Shown: positions 10,313-21,434 of the stretch, piece after piece
Layout of the letters: each line of letters starts with the position of its first letter
Position numbering within the stretch: the first letter of the stretch is position 1
Origin: Acidobacteriaceae bacterium dw_441
GTDB lineage: Bacteria > Acidobacteriota > Terriglobia > Terriglobales > Acidobacteriaceae
Direction: 5' to 3'
DNA length: 64,000 nucleotides
NCBI GenBank assembly: GCA_018449715.1
Contig: JAAVVA010000001.1
Location: 1,736,001-1,800,000, forward strand
The notes under the pieces: model-generated
Database searches by the model: none
What the model saw: only the letters and a program-made list of their open reading frames with translations
Told to the model about the DNA's origin: nothing
Program-made: the position numbers and the translations under genes

Positions 10313-11224
10313 ATGCGCCGACTTCTGCTGTGCCTGTTCGCTCTCGTTCTCGCCGCCTCCCTGCCCGCCACAGCCCAGCAATGGGCGAAGACGAAGCTCG
10401 ATGCCTCGCCGCGTCACCGCGAGTACGTCACCCTGAAGCACGGCGACCGCTCGCTGCAGGCCTTCGTGGTCTACCCGGAGGTCAGCCACAAGGCCACCGT
10501 CATCGTCCTGATCCACGAGATCTTCGGGCTTTCGGACTGGGCCAAGGAGATGGCCGATGAACTGGCCGCCGCCGGTTACATCGTCGTCGCGCCCGACCTG
10601 CTCTCCGGCTTCGGGCCGAACGGCGGAGGCACGGACGCCTACCCGGCTCAGGACGACGTGACAAAGGCCGTCTCGGGGCTTGATCCCGCAGTCGTCAACG
10701 CCGACCTTGATGCTGCCGCCGACTACGGCAAAAAACTTCCCGCCGCGAACGGCACCGTTGTCTCCGCGGGCTTCTGCTGGGGAGGAGGCAAGTCGTTCGC
10801 CTTCGCCGCGCACCGCAAGGACCTTGCCGCAGCCTTCGTCTTCTACGGGCCTCCGCCGTCTGATTTTTCGACCATCACGGCTCCCGTGTATGGCTTCTAT
10901 GCAGGAGAGGATGCCCGCATCGGAGCCACCGTACCCGCGACGATTGAAGGGATGAAGGCCGCCGGGAAGAAGTACGAACCCGTGACCTACGAGGGAGCCG
11001 GGCACGGCTTCATGCGTGCGGGTGAAGACCCCGGCAACACTACTCCCGCGAACAAGACGGCGCGTGACCAGGCACTCGAGCGGCTGACAACTCTGCTGAA
11101 GTCGCTTCCCACAACGCATAGCTCTGTCGTGGCTCCACGCTCGAGCAGGCAGACGGCCCGCAATGCGAAAGCGGCTTCCCCGGAGGCTTCCTGCCACTCC
11201 GAAGCCACAGCCGCCGTGATGTAG
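10313..11224 (+). CDS. Secreted dienelactone hydrolase family protein
   Basis: An alpha/beta hydrolase of 303 residues with a signal peptide (RRLLLCLFALVLAASLPATAQQ), so it acts outside the cytoplasm. The dienelactone hydrolase triad is visible: nucleophile Cys in GFCWGGG, Asp in YAGEDARIG and His in GAGHGFMR; the supporting Glu is in IHEIFGLSDW. The substrate is unknown; genuine dienelactone hydrolases of aromatic degradation are cytoplasmic, so this is a relative. A low-complexity polar tail of about 35 residues follows the domain. The gene is divergent from the GNAT operon. Confidence 0.85.
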   Translation: MRRLLLCLFALVLAASLPATAQQWAKTKLDASPRHREYVTLKHGDRSLQAFVVYPEVSHKATVIVLIHEIFGLSDWAKEMADELAAAGYIVVAPDLLSGFGPNGGGTDAYPAQDDVTKAVSGLDPAVVNADLDAAADYGKKLPAANGTVVSAGFCWGGGKSFAFAAHRKDLAAAFVFYGPPPSDFSTITAPVYGFYAGEDARIGATVPATIEGMKAAGKKYEPVTYEGAGHGFMRAGEDPGNTTPANKTARDQALERLTTLLKSLPTTHSSVVAPRSSRQTARNAKAASPEASCHSEATAAVM

Positions 11225-11264
11225 CTCACGACATCGCGACGAAGAAGGCTGCAATAATAGATGT

Positions 11265-11972
11265 GTGGCCTCTTCGTTGAATATGTCGCTCTACCCGTCG
11301 CTTCAGGACCAGCTCGACCGTATCACCCAGAACACACGCGCCCTTGTGCAACCGGAGCGCCTTGCCTTCTCCGAAAAGACCGTCGCGGACCTGTTCGCGA
11401 CCGGCATCGAAGACCGCATTCTGAAACCCGGCTCCGAGGCTCCGTCCTTCACGTTGCCCGATGCTCTCACCGGCAAGCCGGTCCATTCCGGGGATCTCGT
11501 CGCACTGGGGCCGGTGGTCATCAAGTTCTTTCGCGGACGCTGGTGCCCCTACTGCGTCACCGAACTGGAGAACTGGAACACGCTTGCGGACGCGCTGCGT
11601 CGCCGTGGAGCGATCCTCGTCGCCATCTCGCCGCAGACCCGGCGACAGAACGACTTCATGGTCGGCCAACATTCGCTGAACTTCCCTCTGCTGACCGATG
11701 AGGGATGCGAGACTGCCGAAAAGTTCGGCATCGCCTACAGCGTCCCACAGGAGCAGCGCGAATACTTCCAGTCGATCCTGGTGAACATTCCCTTCAACCA
11801 TGCGGGGCTGAACTACAAGACCGCCACCGAGGCCAGCTGGCGGCTTCCCCTGCCCGGAACCTTCGTCATCAATCGACAGAACATCGTCACCTTCTCTGAG
11901 GCCCATGCCGACTTTCGCGTGCGCCCCGAGCCGGGGGATGTTCTTGCCGCCCTCGACACCGCCAGCCTCTAA
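11265..11972 (+). CDS. Peroxiredoxin-like (AhpC/TSA family) protein
   Basis: A thioredoxin-fold protein of 235 residues. The domain (ILKPGSEAPSFTLPDALTGKPV, KFFRGRWCPYCVTELENW) carries a CxxC motif, WCPYC, in the place of the peroxidatic Thr-x-x-Cys of typical peroxiredoxins. An alpha-helical N-terminal extension of about 50 residues is typical of this group. It probably reduces peroxides or disulfides in the cytoplasm. The start is GTG 11265 or ATG 11283 (neither has a good ribosome site). A hairpin terminator shared with the convergent pgi follows. Confidence 0.82.
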   Translation: MASSLNMSLYPSLQDQLDRITQNTRALVQPERLAFSEKTVADLFATGIEDRILKPGSEAPSFTLPDALTGKPVHSGDLVALGPVVIKFFRGRWCPYCVTELENWNTLADALRRRGAILVAISPQTRRQNDFMVGQHSLNFPLLTDEGCETAEKFGIAYSVPQEQREYFQSILVNIPFNHAGLNYKTATEASWRLPLPGTFVINRQNIVTFSEAHADFRVRPEPGDVLAALDTASL

Positions 11973-11976
11973 CGAT

Positions 11977-12037
11977 TTAAACAAAACCGCCGCGGCAATC
12001 TGCAACGATCGCAGACGCCGCGGCGGTGGTTGTTTAA
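11977..12037. terminator. Bidirectional terminator between the peroxiredoxin-like gene and pgi
   Basis: A long near-perfect inverted repeat. CCGCCGCGGC (11987-11996) pairs with GCCGCGGCGG (12017-12026), inner TCTGC/GCAGA arms extend it, and flanking TTAAACAA/TTGTTTAA supplies T-rich tails in both directions. Confidence 0.8.
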
Positions 12038-12040
12038 GGC

Positions 12041-13678
<1,638 letters not shown>

Positions 13679-13878
13679 GCGTTTTGCTTCTCCTCTGCTG
13701 ATTGAATCGTTATGCCGTAAATCTCTGATGACTGGCAGGATCGAAAAGGAACATTTCCGGCTGTATCTTCTCACAGACGCGAGGGGGACTGCTTGCAGGA
13801 GAGGCCGATGTGCGTTTATCGTAAAGACAGACCGGCTATCGCCCCATTTACGGTCGTCGCCGGACTGAAAGGGATTCC

Positions 13879-14751
13879 ATGAGCCTTACTCCGCGCCGTC
13901 CACTTTCTCCCGATACGCCTTCCCTGCCCCCTGTCCCACCCACCGCACCTGCACCACAAAAACAGACGCCTGCGGCCTCGCTCGATGTTTTCACCGGAGA
14001 CCCGAACTTCATGACCTCGCTCGCGCGAGGTCTTATTGTTATCCAGGCATTCACGCAGCAGAATCCGCAGATGACGATCTCGCAGCTGAGCGTGCGCACG
14101 GGCCTCAGCCGCGCCGCCGTCCGGCGATGTCTCTACACCCTCACCAAGCTCGGATTCGCCGGGGCCGAGGACGGTTCGCGCTACTCGCTGCGCCCGCGAA
14201 TGCTGACGCTCTCGCACACCTACACGGCGTCCAGCACGCTCTCGTCGGCGGCACAGCCTATCCTTGAGCGCATGTCCTCCACGCTGCGCGAATCCTTCTC
14301 TGTGGCGACGCTCGATGGCGACGACATCGTCTACATCGCCCGCACCACGGTCAACCGCGTGATGGCCGTCGACCTCCACATCGGCAGCCGCCTTCCGGCC
14401 TACTGCACCAGCATGGGACGCATCCTGCTCGCCTTCCTTCCGCCGGAGCAGATAGAGGCCTACCTCGCGCGCGTCAATCTTGCTCCCTTCACCACTCGCA
14501 CCGTTACCTCGATCGAGAAGCTGCGTCTGCTACTGCGCAATATCCGCCGCAACGGCTACGCGATCTGCGACCAGGAGTACGAGGTCGGTCTGCGCTCCAT
14601 CGCCGTGCCGGTCTTCGCTCCCAACGGACGCGCCGTGGCCACGTTGAACCTCAGCGGCAGCGCTCCGCGGCTCTCCACACTCGAGATGCAGACTCGCTTC
14701 CTTCCGCACCTTCGCAGCGCGGCCAACGAGATGGCGGTCTTCCTCCGCTAA
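13879..14751 (+). CDS. IclR-family transcriptional regulator (PcaR/PobR-like)
   Basis: A DNA-binding regulator of 290 residues. A Pro-rich N-terminal tail (about 1-40) precedes the winged helix (about 45-105, [35 protein letters not shown]). The IclR effector-binding domain follows ([44 protein letters not shown]). The PCTSMGR-like and GLRSIA motifs resemble the PcaR/PcaU branch that senses aromatic or acid intermediates. The ligand is unknown. It is divergent from pgi across about 200 bases, and is followed by a terminator shared with manA. Confidence 0.88.
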   Translation: MSLTPRRPLSPDTPSLPPVPPTAPAPQKQTPAASLDVFTGDPNFMTSLARGLIVIQAFTQQNPQMTISQLSVRTGLSRAAVRRCLYTLTKLGFAGAEDGSRYSLRPRMLTLSHTYTASSTLSSAAQPILERMSSTLRESFSVATLDGDDIVYIARTTVNRVMAVDLHIGSRLPAYCTSMGRILLAFLPPEQIEAYLARVNLAPFTTRTVTSIEKLRLLLRNIRRNGYAICDQEYEVGLRSIAVPVFAPNGRAVATLNLSGSAPRLSTLEMQTRFLPHLRSAANEMAVFLR

Positions 14752-14771
14752 AAATCTTCTCTACAAAAAAG

Positions 14772-14799
14772 AAAAGCCCCGGCCAGTGCCGGGGCTTTT
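14772..14799. terminator. Bidirectional terminator between the IclR gene and manA
   Basis: A perfect 12-bp stem, AAAAGCCCCGGC (14772-14783), with a CAGT loop and complement at 14788-14799. T-tracts lie on both sides, strongest on the minus strand (CTTTTTT), downstream of manA. Confidence 0.88.
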
Positions 14800-14813
14800 C
14801 GCGCCAGAAGAAA

Positions 14814-15725
14814 CTAACTGACCGGAGCCACGCAGAGAGCGAAGGTCGCGCCCTCCTCGGCCTCGACGACAATCTCGCCCGTTCCGGCAGGAATCACCAC
14901 GGCCTTGCCGGGTTCCAGCTCGACTTCACTGCCGGGAGTGATCACCCAGACGCTACCCTTCAGTCCCACGAGGCAGCCGGGGCCTTCCACGGTGAGGTGG
15001 CGCTCCTCCATCTCTTCGAGGTCGTAGCGATCAACGGTGAAGTACTTCTGCTCGATCAGCCGCGTAAAGCCATCCATCTGCTTCGGTGCGACCTTGCCCG
15101 CCGCCGTCTTCGTCTTGATGACCTTCAAGCCCTGCTCGAGATGCAGCTCACGAGGGCGGCCATAGTCGTACAGGCGATAGGTGATGTCGCTGGTCTGCTG
15201 GGTTTCGAGCAGCACCAGTCCAGGGCCGATGGCGTGGACCGTGCCCGCATCGACGTAGAGCATATCGCCCACCTGAACCGGCACCCACTCCATCAGCGAC
15301 TCCATCGTGCCGTCAGCGACCGCCGCAGCGATCTTGTCGATCGTCACGCCCTCCTTCAGGCCAAGTGCGACCGTCGCGCCGGGCTCGGCCTCGAGCACAT
15401 ACCAGCACTCGGTCTTGCCGCGCGACTGGCCAATGGCCTGCGCCTGCGCATCGTCCGGATGCACCTGCACGGAGAGCTTCTCATTCGGAAACAGGAGCTT
15501 GATCAGCAGCGGAAACTCGCCGCCCAACTCAGTGGAAAGCGATGCGAGCGTCTTGCCCTCCAGTTCGCCCTCTTCGACCACGCACTGCGGCCCCGTGAGC
15601 CACGCCTCGCCCACCAGCTCGGTCGTTCCCGTCTCCTCGTACCAGGGCTTCAGGTCCTTCCTTCCCCACACGCGCTCGCTGAACTTCGGCGTCAGCCGGA
15701 ACGGAGCAATCTCAGTCGTCGTCAT
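14814..15725 (-). CDS. manA: Mannose-6-phosphate isomerase, class I
   Basis: Zinc-dependent interconversion of mannose 6-phosphate and fructose 6-phosphate. It links central metabolism to GDP-mannose and so to the GDP-fucose and GDP-mannose epimerase genes elsewhere in the window. Metal-binding elements are visible: LLFPNEKLSVQVHPDD (Gln and His), KTECWYVL (Glu) and DAGTVHAIGPG (His). The 303-residue length fits the short cupin-type ManA of the Bacillus class. ATG 15725 has AAAAGG six bases upstream; ATG 15731 in the same frame is less well placed. It follows galT on the same strand after about 80 bases. Confidence 0.93.
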   Translation of the reverse strand: MTTTEIAPFRLTPKFSERVWGRKDLKPWYEETGTTELVGEAWLTGPQCVVEEGELEGKTLASLSTELGGEFPLLIKLLFPNEKLSVQVHPDDAQAQAIGQSRGKTECWYVLEAEPGATVALGLKEGVTIDKIAAAVADGTMESLMEWVPVQVGDMLYVDAGTVHAIGPGLVLLETQQTSDITYRLYDYGRPRELHLEQGLKVIKTKTAAGKVAPKQMDGFTRLIEQKYFTVDRYDLEEMEERHLTVEGPGCLVGLKGSVWVITPGSEVELEPGKAVVIPAGTGEIVVEAEEGATFALCVAPVS

Positions 15726-15813
15726 CGTCATCCTTTTCTCTTTTCAGAAGTGCCTGGGTGCAGCTTCGCCTCAAACAGCCTTCTTCTATAGGATACCGTC
15801 CGCAGGCGTCTCC

Positions 15814-16848
15814 TTACTTCGCGGCGGCCTTGCGCAGAGTATCCGCTGCCGATTCGGGAGTGATGTCGCGCTGGGGCGAACCAAGCAGCTCAAAGCCGAC
15901 CATGAACTTCCGCACCGTCGCCGACCGCAGCAGCGGCGGGTAAAAGTGCAGGTGGAAGTGCCACTCGGGATGCTCCACGCCATCGTATGGCTGAGGATGC
16001 AGTCCCATCGAGTACGGAAACGGCGAATCGAAGACCTTATCGTACGTCGAGGTCACAGCCTTAAGAATCGCCGCAAGATCATCTCGCTCTGCCTCCGTCA
16101 TCGCCGCAAGATCGGCCACGTGGCGGACAGGAAGCACCATCACCTCGAAAGGCCATACCGCCCAGAAAGGAACCAGCGCGACGAAGCTAGCGTTCGAGGC
16201 CACAATGCGCTCTGCGCGGACCACCTCCATCTCGCGATAGGCGCACAGCAGGCAGCAACCATGCTGCGCGAGATATGTGGCCTGCGCCGCCTGCTCGACA
16301 ACGATTTCATTCGGGAGCGAGTGGCTCGCCCAGATCTGTCCGTGAGGGTGCGGATTGCTCGCCCCCATCATTGCGCCACGGTTCTCGAAGACCTGCACGT
16401 AACGGATGTCCTCGCGCGTGCCCAGTTCCTGCGTCTGTGCGTCCCACAGGTCGACGACCTTGCGGATGTCCGCGACCTCCATCTTCGCCAGCGTCAGGTC
16501 GTGACGCGGCGAAAAGCAGAGCACGCGGCAGATTCCGCTCTCGCCCTCGGTGACGAGAAGGCCCTTGCCGTCTTCATCCTCCGAAAACAACGGAGCATCC
16601 GGCTTCAACGCAGCGAAGTCGTTCTCGAAGACGTAGGTGCTGGTGTAGTTGTCGGTGCGAACTCCCCCGGCACGCAGATTGCCGGGGCAAAGGTAGCACT
16701 CCGGGTCATGCTGCAACGCCAGCGGTTGCACAGGCTTTTCCATCTGTCCCTGCCACGGGCGCTGCGTTCTGTGCGGAGAAACCAGTACCCACTCACGCTT
16801 CAAAGGGTTGAATCGGCGATGCGGATTCTGCTGTGCCAGTGGATTCAC
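15814..16848 (-). CDS. galT: Galactose-1-phosphate uridylyltransferase
   Basis: The second enzyme of the Leloir pathway; it transfers UMP from UDP-glucose to galactose 1-phosphate. The 344 residues include the zinc CxxC (ECYLCPGN), FENDFAAL, the active-site segment NPHPHGQIW with the nucleophilic His, and the C-terminal HPEWHFHLHFYPP. The start is a GTG at 16848 that overlaps the TGA of galK (GTGA), so translation is coupled. No galE or galM is present in the window. Confidence 0.95.
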   Translation of the reverse strand: MNPLAQQNPHRRFNPLKREWVLVSPHRTQRPWQGQMEKPVQPLALQHDPECYLCPGNLRAGGVRTDNYTSTYVFENDFAALKPDAPLFSEDEDGKGLLVTEGESGICRVLCFSPRHDLTLAKMEVADIRKVVDLWDAQTQELGTREDIRYVQVFENRGAMMGASNPHPHGQIWASHSLPNEIVVEQAAQATYLAQHGCCLLCAYREMEVVRAERIVASNASFVALVPFWAVWPFEVMVLPVRHVADLAAMTEAERDDLAAILKAVTSTYDKVFDSPFPYSMGLHPQPYDGVEHPEWHFHLHFYPPLLRSATVRKFMVGFELLGSPQRDITPESAADTLRKAAAK

Positions 16849-18017
16849 GCCGCACCTTCCTTCCCTGCCAGCGCCAACGCGCCATCTTCAGGAGCGCAGA
16901 CGAAGCAGTCCGCGTTAATTCCCGTCACCTTCGCGTACTCACTGCGAACCGCCGCGACAAACTCCTCCGCTGCCGAAGCACTCACGAGGTTGACCGTGCA
17001 CCCGCCAAAGCCGCCTCCGGTAATCCTCGCGCCGATGCAGCCAGGCTGACGCGAGGCGATCTCAACCAGGCGATCGACCTCCTCGCAGCTTGCGGCGAAG
17101 TCATCGCGGAAGCTCACATGGGCCTCGGCCATCAACAGGCCGAACCGCTTCATATCTCCCGACAGCAACGCCTCGCGGGCCACGAGTACGCGGGCGTTCT
17201 CCGTAATGATGTGCTTGCAGCGAGCATAACTTTCAGGAGTCATCTTCGAGCGAACAGTATCGAGGTCCGCCAGCGTCGCATCGCGCAGCAGCTCGATCCC
17301 CAGCTCCTTCCGAAGCACTGTCTGCCCCGCTTCGACCTCATCGCGGCGGCTGCCGTATTCTCCGGTCGCCACCGCATGTTTCACCATCGAGTTCACGATC
17401 ACCACGCGCACATCTTCAGGTAGAGGCAGCAAGTCAAACGCAAGCGAGCGGCAGTCCAGCATCATCGCGCGATGCTTCACCGCACCGGCGACGACAAACT
17501 GGTCCATGATGCCGCTCTTCGCGCCGACGTACTCATTCTCGGCTCGACGACACAGAGTCGCAATCTTTTCCAGCGGAAGTGACACGTTCGCAAGGCTCAT
17601 CACGGCCATCGCAGTTGCCACCTCAACCGAAGCAGACGAACTGAGGCCAGCTCCGAGAGGAACATCGCCTGCAAGACTCAGGTTGAAGCCTCCGAACGTA
17701 ACGCCCTCTTTGCGCAAGCTCCATGTAACACCAGCGGGATAATCGCTCCACTGTCTACGGCGGCCGCTTTCGATCGCAGGCCATCCCAGCTCGATCTCTT
17801 CGTCGAAGTTCGCCGAGCGGAAGACCATGCGGTCGTCCTCGCGAGGGCTGATCACCGCAGCCGTATGGAAGCCAATGGCCATCGGCATCACGAACCCACC
17901 GGTGTAGTCGGTGTGCTCTCCGATCAGGTTCACGCGCGCAGGAGCAAGAAATACACGCCCTGCCTGACCGAACCTCTCCTGATGCGAATGCTGTAACGCC
18001 TCGCCCTGTTTGCTCAT
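16845..18017 (-). CDS. galK: Galactokinase
   Basis: Phosphorylates galactose at C1 with ATP; the first step of the Leloir pathway. This GHMP kinase of 390 residues shows RVNLIGEHTDYTGGFVMP near residue 30, the phosphate-binding loop PLGAGLSSSASVEVA, the catalytic Asp in SGIMDQFV, and the GHMP C-terminal motif GARITGGGFGGCTV. It is the first gene of a galK-galT unit, with manA downstream. No transporter gene adjoins. Confidence 0.96.
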   Translation of the reverse strand: MSKQGEALQHSHQERFGQAGRVFLAPARVNLIGEHTDYTGGFVMPMAIGFHTAAVISPREDDRMVFRSANFDEEIELGWPAIESGRRRQWSDYPAGVTWSLRKEGVTFGGFNLSLAGDVPLGAGLSSSASVEVATAMAVMSLANVSLPLEKIATLCRRAENEYVGAKSGIMDQFVVAGAVKHRAMMLDCRSLAFDLLPLPEDVRVVIVNSMVKHAVATGEYGSRRDEVEAGQTVLRKELGIELLRDATLADLDTVRSKMTPESYARCKHIITENARVLVAREALLSGDMKRFGLLMAEAHVSFRDDFAASCEEVDRLVEIASRQPGCIGARITGGGFGGCTVNLVSASAAEEFVAAVRSEYAKVTGINADCFVCAPEDGALALAGKEGAA

Positions 18018-18078
18018 TCAAAACACCGCAATCGAGATGAAGTACAAAACCTCATCCATCGTACAGCCTGCGGCGCTC

Positions 18079-20661
18079 TTACTCTTCACGAAGCACTTCG
18101 AGCGGTTTCTGGCTCAGAACGCGGAAGCTCGCTCCCCATCCCGTCAGCACCGTAACCGCCGCCGTCGCCAGCACCGCGATGACCGACCAGGAGACATAAA
18201 AGTGGTACGGCACTGACATCCTTCCCAGCAGCACGCGGGTAATCACGTTTGCAAAAGCGACCCCGACCAATCCGGCCACTAGCCCAAGCACCGCAAACTC
18301 GATCGAGAAGACCGCGGCGATGCGCGCCCTCGTCGCTCCAAGCGTCTTCAGCACAACAACCTCGCGAACACGGCGGTAACGCGTCCCCGCAATCGCGCTG
18401 GCGAGAATGACGATACCCGCGAAAACACTGAAGGCCGCAAGGAACTGGATCACGTAGATGATCTGGACGACCACAGTGCGAACCGTCTCCAGCACCTGCG
18501 CCACGTTGATGACCGTTACCGTGGGATAGTTCTGATAGAGAGAGCGCTGCAGTTCGCCGACGCGTTGCGGATCCACGTGAACGCCGCCATACCATACGAC
18601 GGGAAGCCCCTTGAGCACTGCGGGGGGAAGGATGAACTCCGCGCGGCTGTAGGTGTGCTGCCCGTCGGCCTTCGTAAGCGCCACCACCGTCGCGACGATC
18701 TGCGCGTCCTGCGCAGCGAAGGTCACCTTCGATCCCACCTGCACTCCAAGCCTCTCTGCCTGGCGCTGCGAGATGGCAACGACGGGATGGTCTTCGGAAG
18801 CCGGCCACCACTTGCCTTCCACCACGTTCGTACCTTCAGGAGCAGCCGTGAACGAGGTTAGCGAGATCGTCTGCAACATACGGCGAGGAAAGTTTTTCAG
18901 CTTCACCTCTGTCGCAGGAACGCCGTCGATGGCGATGATGCGCGACGAGACGACGGGAAGAAGCTCCGGCTCGGAGGTCACGCTGGGTTGCAACTTCAGC
19001 AGCTTCCTCACGCCATCGACCTCGCTGCTCGTAATATCCACGAGGAAGACGTTGGGAAGATTCGGTGCGCTCGACAGGTGCAGGTCTTTCACGACAGCCT
19101 GCTGCACCAGGAAGATTGCCATGATCTGCATCACGCCAAGACCGACCGCGGCCAGCAGCGCCGCCGAGGGATTTCCCGGGCGATAGAGATTCGCCAGCCC
19201 ATGACGCACCGCCGAAGGCAGGTGCAGACGCGTCCTGGCAAGAAATACTCGCAGGCCGGCAAGTAACGCAGCACACGCCGCCAGCAGAACAGCCAGCACG
19301 ACGACCAGCCCAAGCGAGAACACGCGTCCCACCATCGCGGAATCGGAGAGTGTCGTTGCAATAGCAGCAAGGCCTACAAGAATCAGCACCACCGCCGCGA
19401 TCTGCGCGACGTTCTTAGTTACGCGCTTCCAAAGAGCTGTAAAGAAGGGATCGGACACTTCATCGACAGCGCGGCGAAGGATAAGGATGGGCCGCACCGT
19501 ACGGATGTCGAGCAGGGGCGGCAGCGTGAACAGCAGAGTCGTCAGGATGCCCACCGCAAGACCAGTCAGCACAGTGCGAATCTGAAGATGCATCACCGTC
19601 GGAACGCCGAGCAGCTTCCCGAGAAAGTACGGGAAGGCCATCTGCACGAAGCCTCCAACAGCAACGCCGATCAAGCCTCCCATCAGCCCCAGCAGAAGTG
19701 TCTGGATCAGATAGATACGAATGATCTCGCCCGAGCCCGCGCCGAGCGACTTCATAATCGCAATCGTATCGAGCCGCTGTTCGAGATGCGCCCGCATGGC
19801 CATCGCAACGCCGACCGCACCAAGCACAAGCGCCACAAGGCTCATCAGCGAGAGCAGGCTGGTAGCGCGATCAAGCCCCTGCGTCAGCGCGGGATTCGTC
19901 TCGCGGTAGTCGGTGATCTGCGCCTCGGGCAACAGCTTCTCAAGGCGATCCTTCAGGTCCGCAACAGCCTTGTCGGAGATGGGATCGCCATTCGTCGGCT
20001 TCGGAAGCTTGAAAAGATATCGCTGCCCCGCATGGCTTCCGGGAGCAAGCAGGCCGCTCGAATCCAACCCCTTCTGCGTGATGAAAACACGCGGCCCTGT
20101 GGCGAAGTTTCCCGACAGGCGATCCGGCTCGTTCGTCACCACAGCGGCGATGCGGAGGGCACGACTGCCAATCTTCAACGAGTCTCCGACGTTCAGGCGC
20201 AGCCTCACCAACAGATCGTCCGCAACCACAACCGTATCGTTTTTCAGGAAATCACGAAGCTTGCCTGCCGGGTTCAGATCCACGTCGCCATAAAAGGGAT
20301 AGAGCGTGGGATCGACCGCCTTCAGCGAGACGAGCAGGGGGTCGAGCGTCTTCGCTGAGCTTGCCATTGAGAGCAGCTCAGTCACAGGCGTCATCTGCAC
20401 GGACTCGGCGGCGATCTCGTCCAACCCTTTCTGCTCGGCAGGCGTGGGCTGATGGAACATGCGCGCCGAAAGATCGGCGGCCATGATCGAACGGGCGCGG
20501 TCGAGCAAAGCGGCGCGGAAGGACGAAGAGAATCCACGAACACCGGTGAGCGCGGCGACACCAATCGCAACCGAGAGGATGACGAAGAAGAACTTGCCGC
20601 GAGAGAAGCGAAGCTCGCGGCTGGCAATCCTGATCGCAGAGCGATACGAGAGTGAGGCCAT
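18079..20661 (-). CDS. ABC transporter permease, FtsX-like (YbbP family)
   Basis: A large membrane component (860 residues) of a MacB/LolC-type ABC system. The N-terminal transmembrane helix (KFFFVILSVAIGVAALTGV) is followed by a MacB-like periplasmic domain. A first FtsX block of helices (SLLSLMSLVALVLGAVGVAMAM onward), a second periplasmic domain and a second FtsX block (ITRVLLGRMSVPYHFYVSW) complete it. The sequence YPFYGDVDLNP closely recalls E. coli YbbP. The transported substrate is unknown; such systems act on lipoproteins or lipids at the outer leaflet. It follows the ATPase gene by 2 nt. Similar gene order around tesA in E. coli supports the YbbP assignment. Confidence 0.87.
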   Translation of the reverse strand: MASLSYRSAIRIASRELRFSRGKFFFVILSVAIGVAALTGVRGFSSSFRAALLDRARSIMAADLSARMFHQPTPAEQKGLDEIAAESVQMTPVTELLSMASSAKTLDPLLVSLKAVDPTLYPFYGDVDLNPAGKLRDFLKNDTVVVADDLLVRLRLNVGDSLKIGSRALRIAAVVTNEPDRLSGNFATGPRVFITQKGLDSSGLLAPGSHAGQRYLFKLPKPTNGDPISDKAVADLKDRLEKLLPEAQITDYRETNPALTQGLDRATSLLSLMSLVALVLGAVGVAMAMRAHLEQRLDTIAIMKSLGAGSGEIIRIYLIQTLLLGLMGGLIGVAVGGFVQMAFPYFLGKLLGVPTVMHLQIRTVLTGLAVGILTTLLFTLPPLLDIRTVRPILILRRAVDEVSDPFFTALWKRVTKNVAQIAAVVLILVGLAAIATTLSDSAMVGRVFSLGLVVVLAVLLAACAALLAGLRVFLARTRLHLPSAVRHGLANLYRPGNPSAALLAAVGLGVMQIMAIFLVQQAVVKDLHLSSAPNLPNVFLVDITSSEVDGVRKLLKLQPSVTSEPELLPVVSSRIIAIDGVPATEVKLKNFPRRMLQTISLTSFTAAPEGTNVVEGKWWPASEDHPVVAISQRQAERLGVQVGSKVTFAAQDAQIVATVVALTKADGQHTYSRAEFILPPAVLKGLPVVWYGGVHVDPQRVGELQRSLYQNYPTVTVINVAQVLETVRTVVVQIIYVIQFLAAFSVFAGIVILASAIAGTRYRRVREVVVLKTLGATRARIAAVFSIEFAVLGLVAGLVGVAFANVITRVLLGRMSVPYHFYVSWSVIAVLATAAVTVLTGWGASFRVLSQKPLEVLREE

Positions 20662-20663
20662 CG

Positions 20664-21368
20664 CTACCGCACCGCCAGTTCAGCCGGTTGCTGCAGTTCG
20701 TCGGCGATCACAATGCCATCGCGCAGCACGATGCGGCGATCCGCATAACCGGCCAGCACGGGATCGTGCGTGACCAGCACCAGCGTCGTCCCTTCCACGC
20801 GGTTCAACCGCAGCAAAAGCTCAAGCACATGCGATCCGTTGGCCGAGTCGAGATTGCCCGTTGGCTCATCGGCCAGCACAATCGGAGGCCGCAGGATGAA
20901 GGCCCGCGCCAGGGCCACGCGCTGCTGTTCTCCTCCCGAAAGCTGCACCGGGTAGTGGTCGAGGCGTCCGCTCAGTCCAACGCTCTCCAGCAGCTCCCGC
21001 GCGCGCTGCTCACCATCTCGCTCCGAGCCTTCCACATTCAACTCATAAGGCAGCAGCACATTTTCAAGTGCAGTCAACGTCGGTACAAGCTGATAAGACT
21101 GAAAGACGAACCCCACCGTCCTGCCGCGCACGCGAGCGAGCTTGTCTTCAGGAAGATACGAGATCGCAGTTCCGTTCAGCCGAACATCCCCGGCGCTCGG
21201 CGTATCGAGCCCCGCCAGCAGCCCCAGCAGCGTCGATTTGCCGCTGCCCGACGATCCCATGATCGCCACAAACTGCCCGGCCGGAACCGTGAAGTCGATT
21301 CCCTTGAGGATGTCCACCGTACGCGCCCCGTTGCGGATCGACTTGCGCAACCCTTCGACCGCAATCAT
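20664..21368 (-). CDS. ABC transporter ATP-binding protein (YbbA/LolD type)
   Basis: The ATPase that drives the adjacent YbbP-like permease. From ATG 21368 (GGAAG five bases upstream) it has 234 residues. GTG 21383 and ATG 21407 are alternatives in the same frame. All nucleotide-binding motifs are present: Walker A GSSGSGKST, Q-loop FVFQSYQLVPTLTALENV, signature LSGGEQQRVALARA, Walker B IVLADEPTGNLD and the switch HD in LVTHDPVLA. The upstream region is shared with the divergent esterase gene. Confidence 0.92.
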   Translation of the reverse strand: MIAVEGLRKSIRNGARTVDILKGIDFTVPAGQFVAIMGSSGSGKSTLLGLLAGLDTPSAGDVRLNGTAISYLPEDKLARVRGRTVGFVFQSYQLVPTLTALENVLLPYELNVEGSERDGEQRARELLESVGLSGRLDHYPVQLSGGEQQRVALARAFILRPPIVLADEPTGNLDSANGSHVLELLLRLNRVEGTTLVLVTHDPVLAGYADRRIVLRDGIVIADELQQPAELAVR

Positions 21369-21421
21369 CGCTGCTTCCGTCACTCTTCGCCCCCTCGGCC
21401 CTGCCATCGGCTTCTTTTTGA

Positions 21422-21427
21422 TAGATT
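21422..21427 (+). promoter_or_regulatory. Candidate -10 element of a leaderless transcript (esterase gene)
   Basis: TAGATT lies 7 nt before the ATG at 21435. No Shine-Dalgarno sequence is present. Confidence 0.35.
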
Positions 21428-21434
21428 CATAGCA

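Noticed and set aside
10196..11254. Upstream extension of the GNAT frame to over 500 codons
   Set aside because: It is antisense to the dienelactone hydrolase gene and has no similarity to GNAT proteins before 10195.
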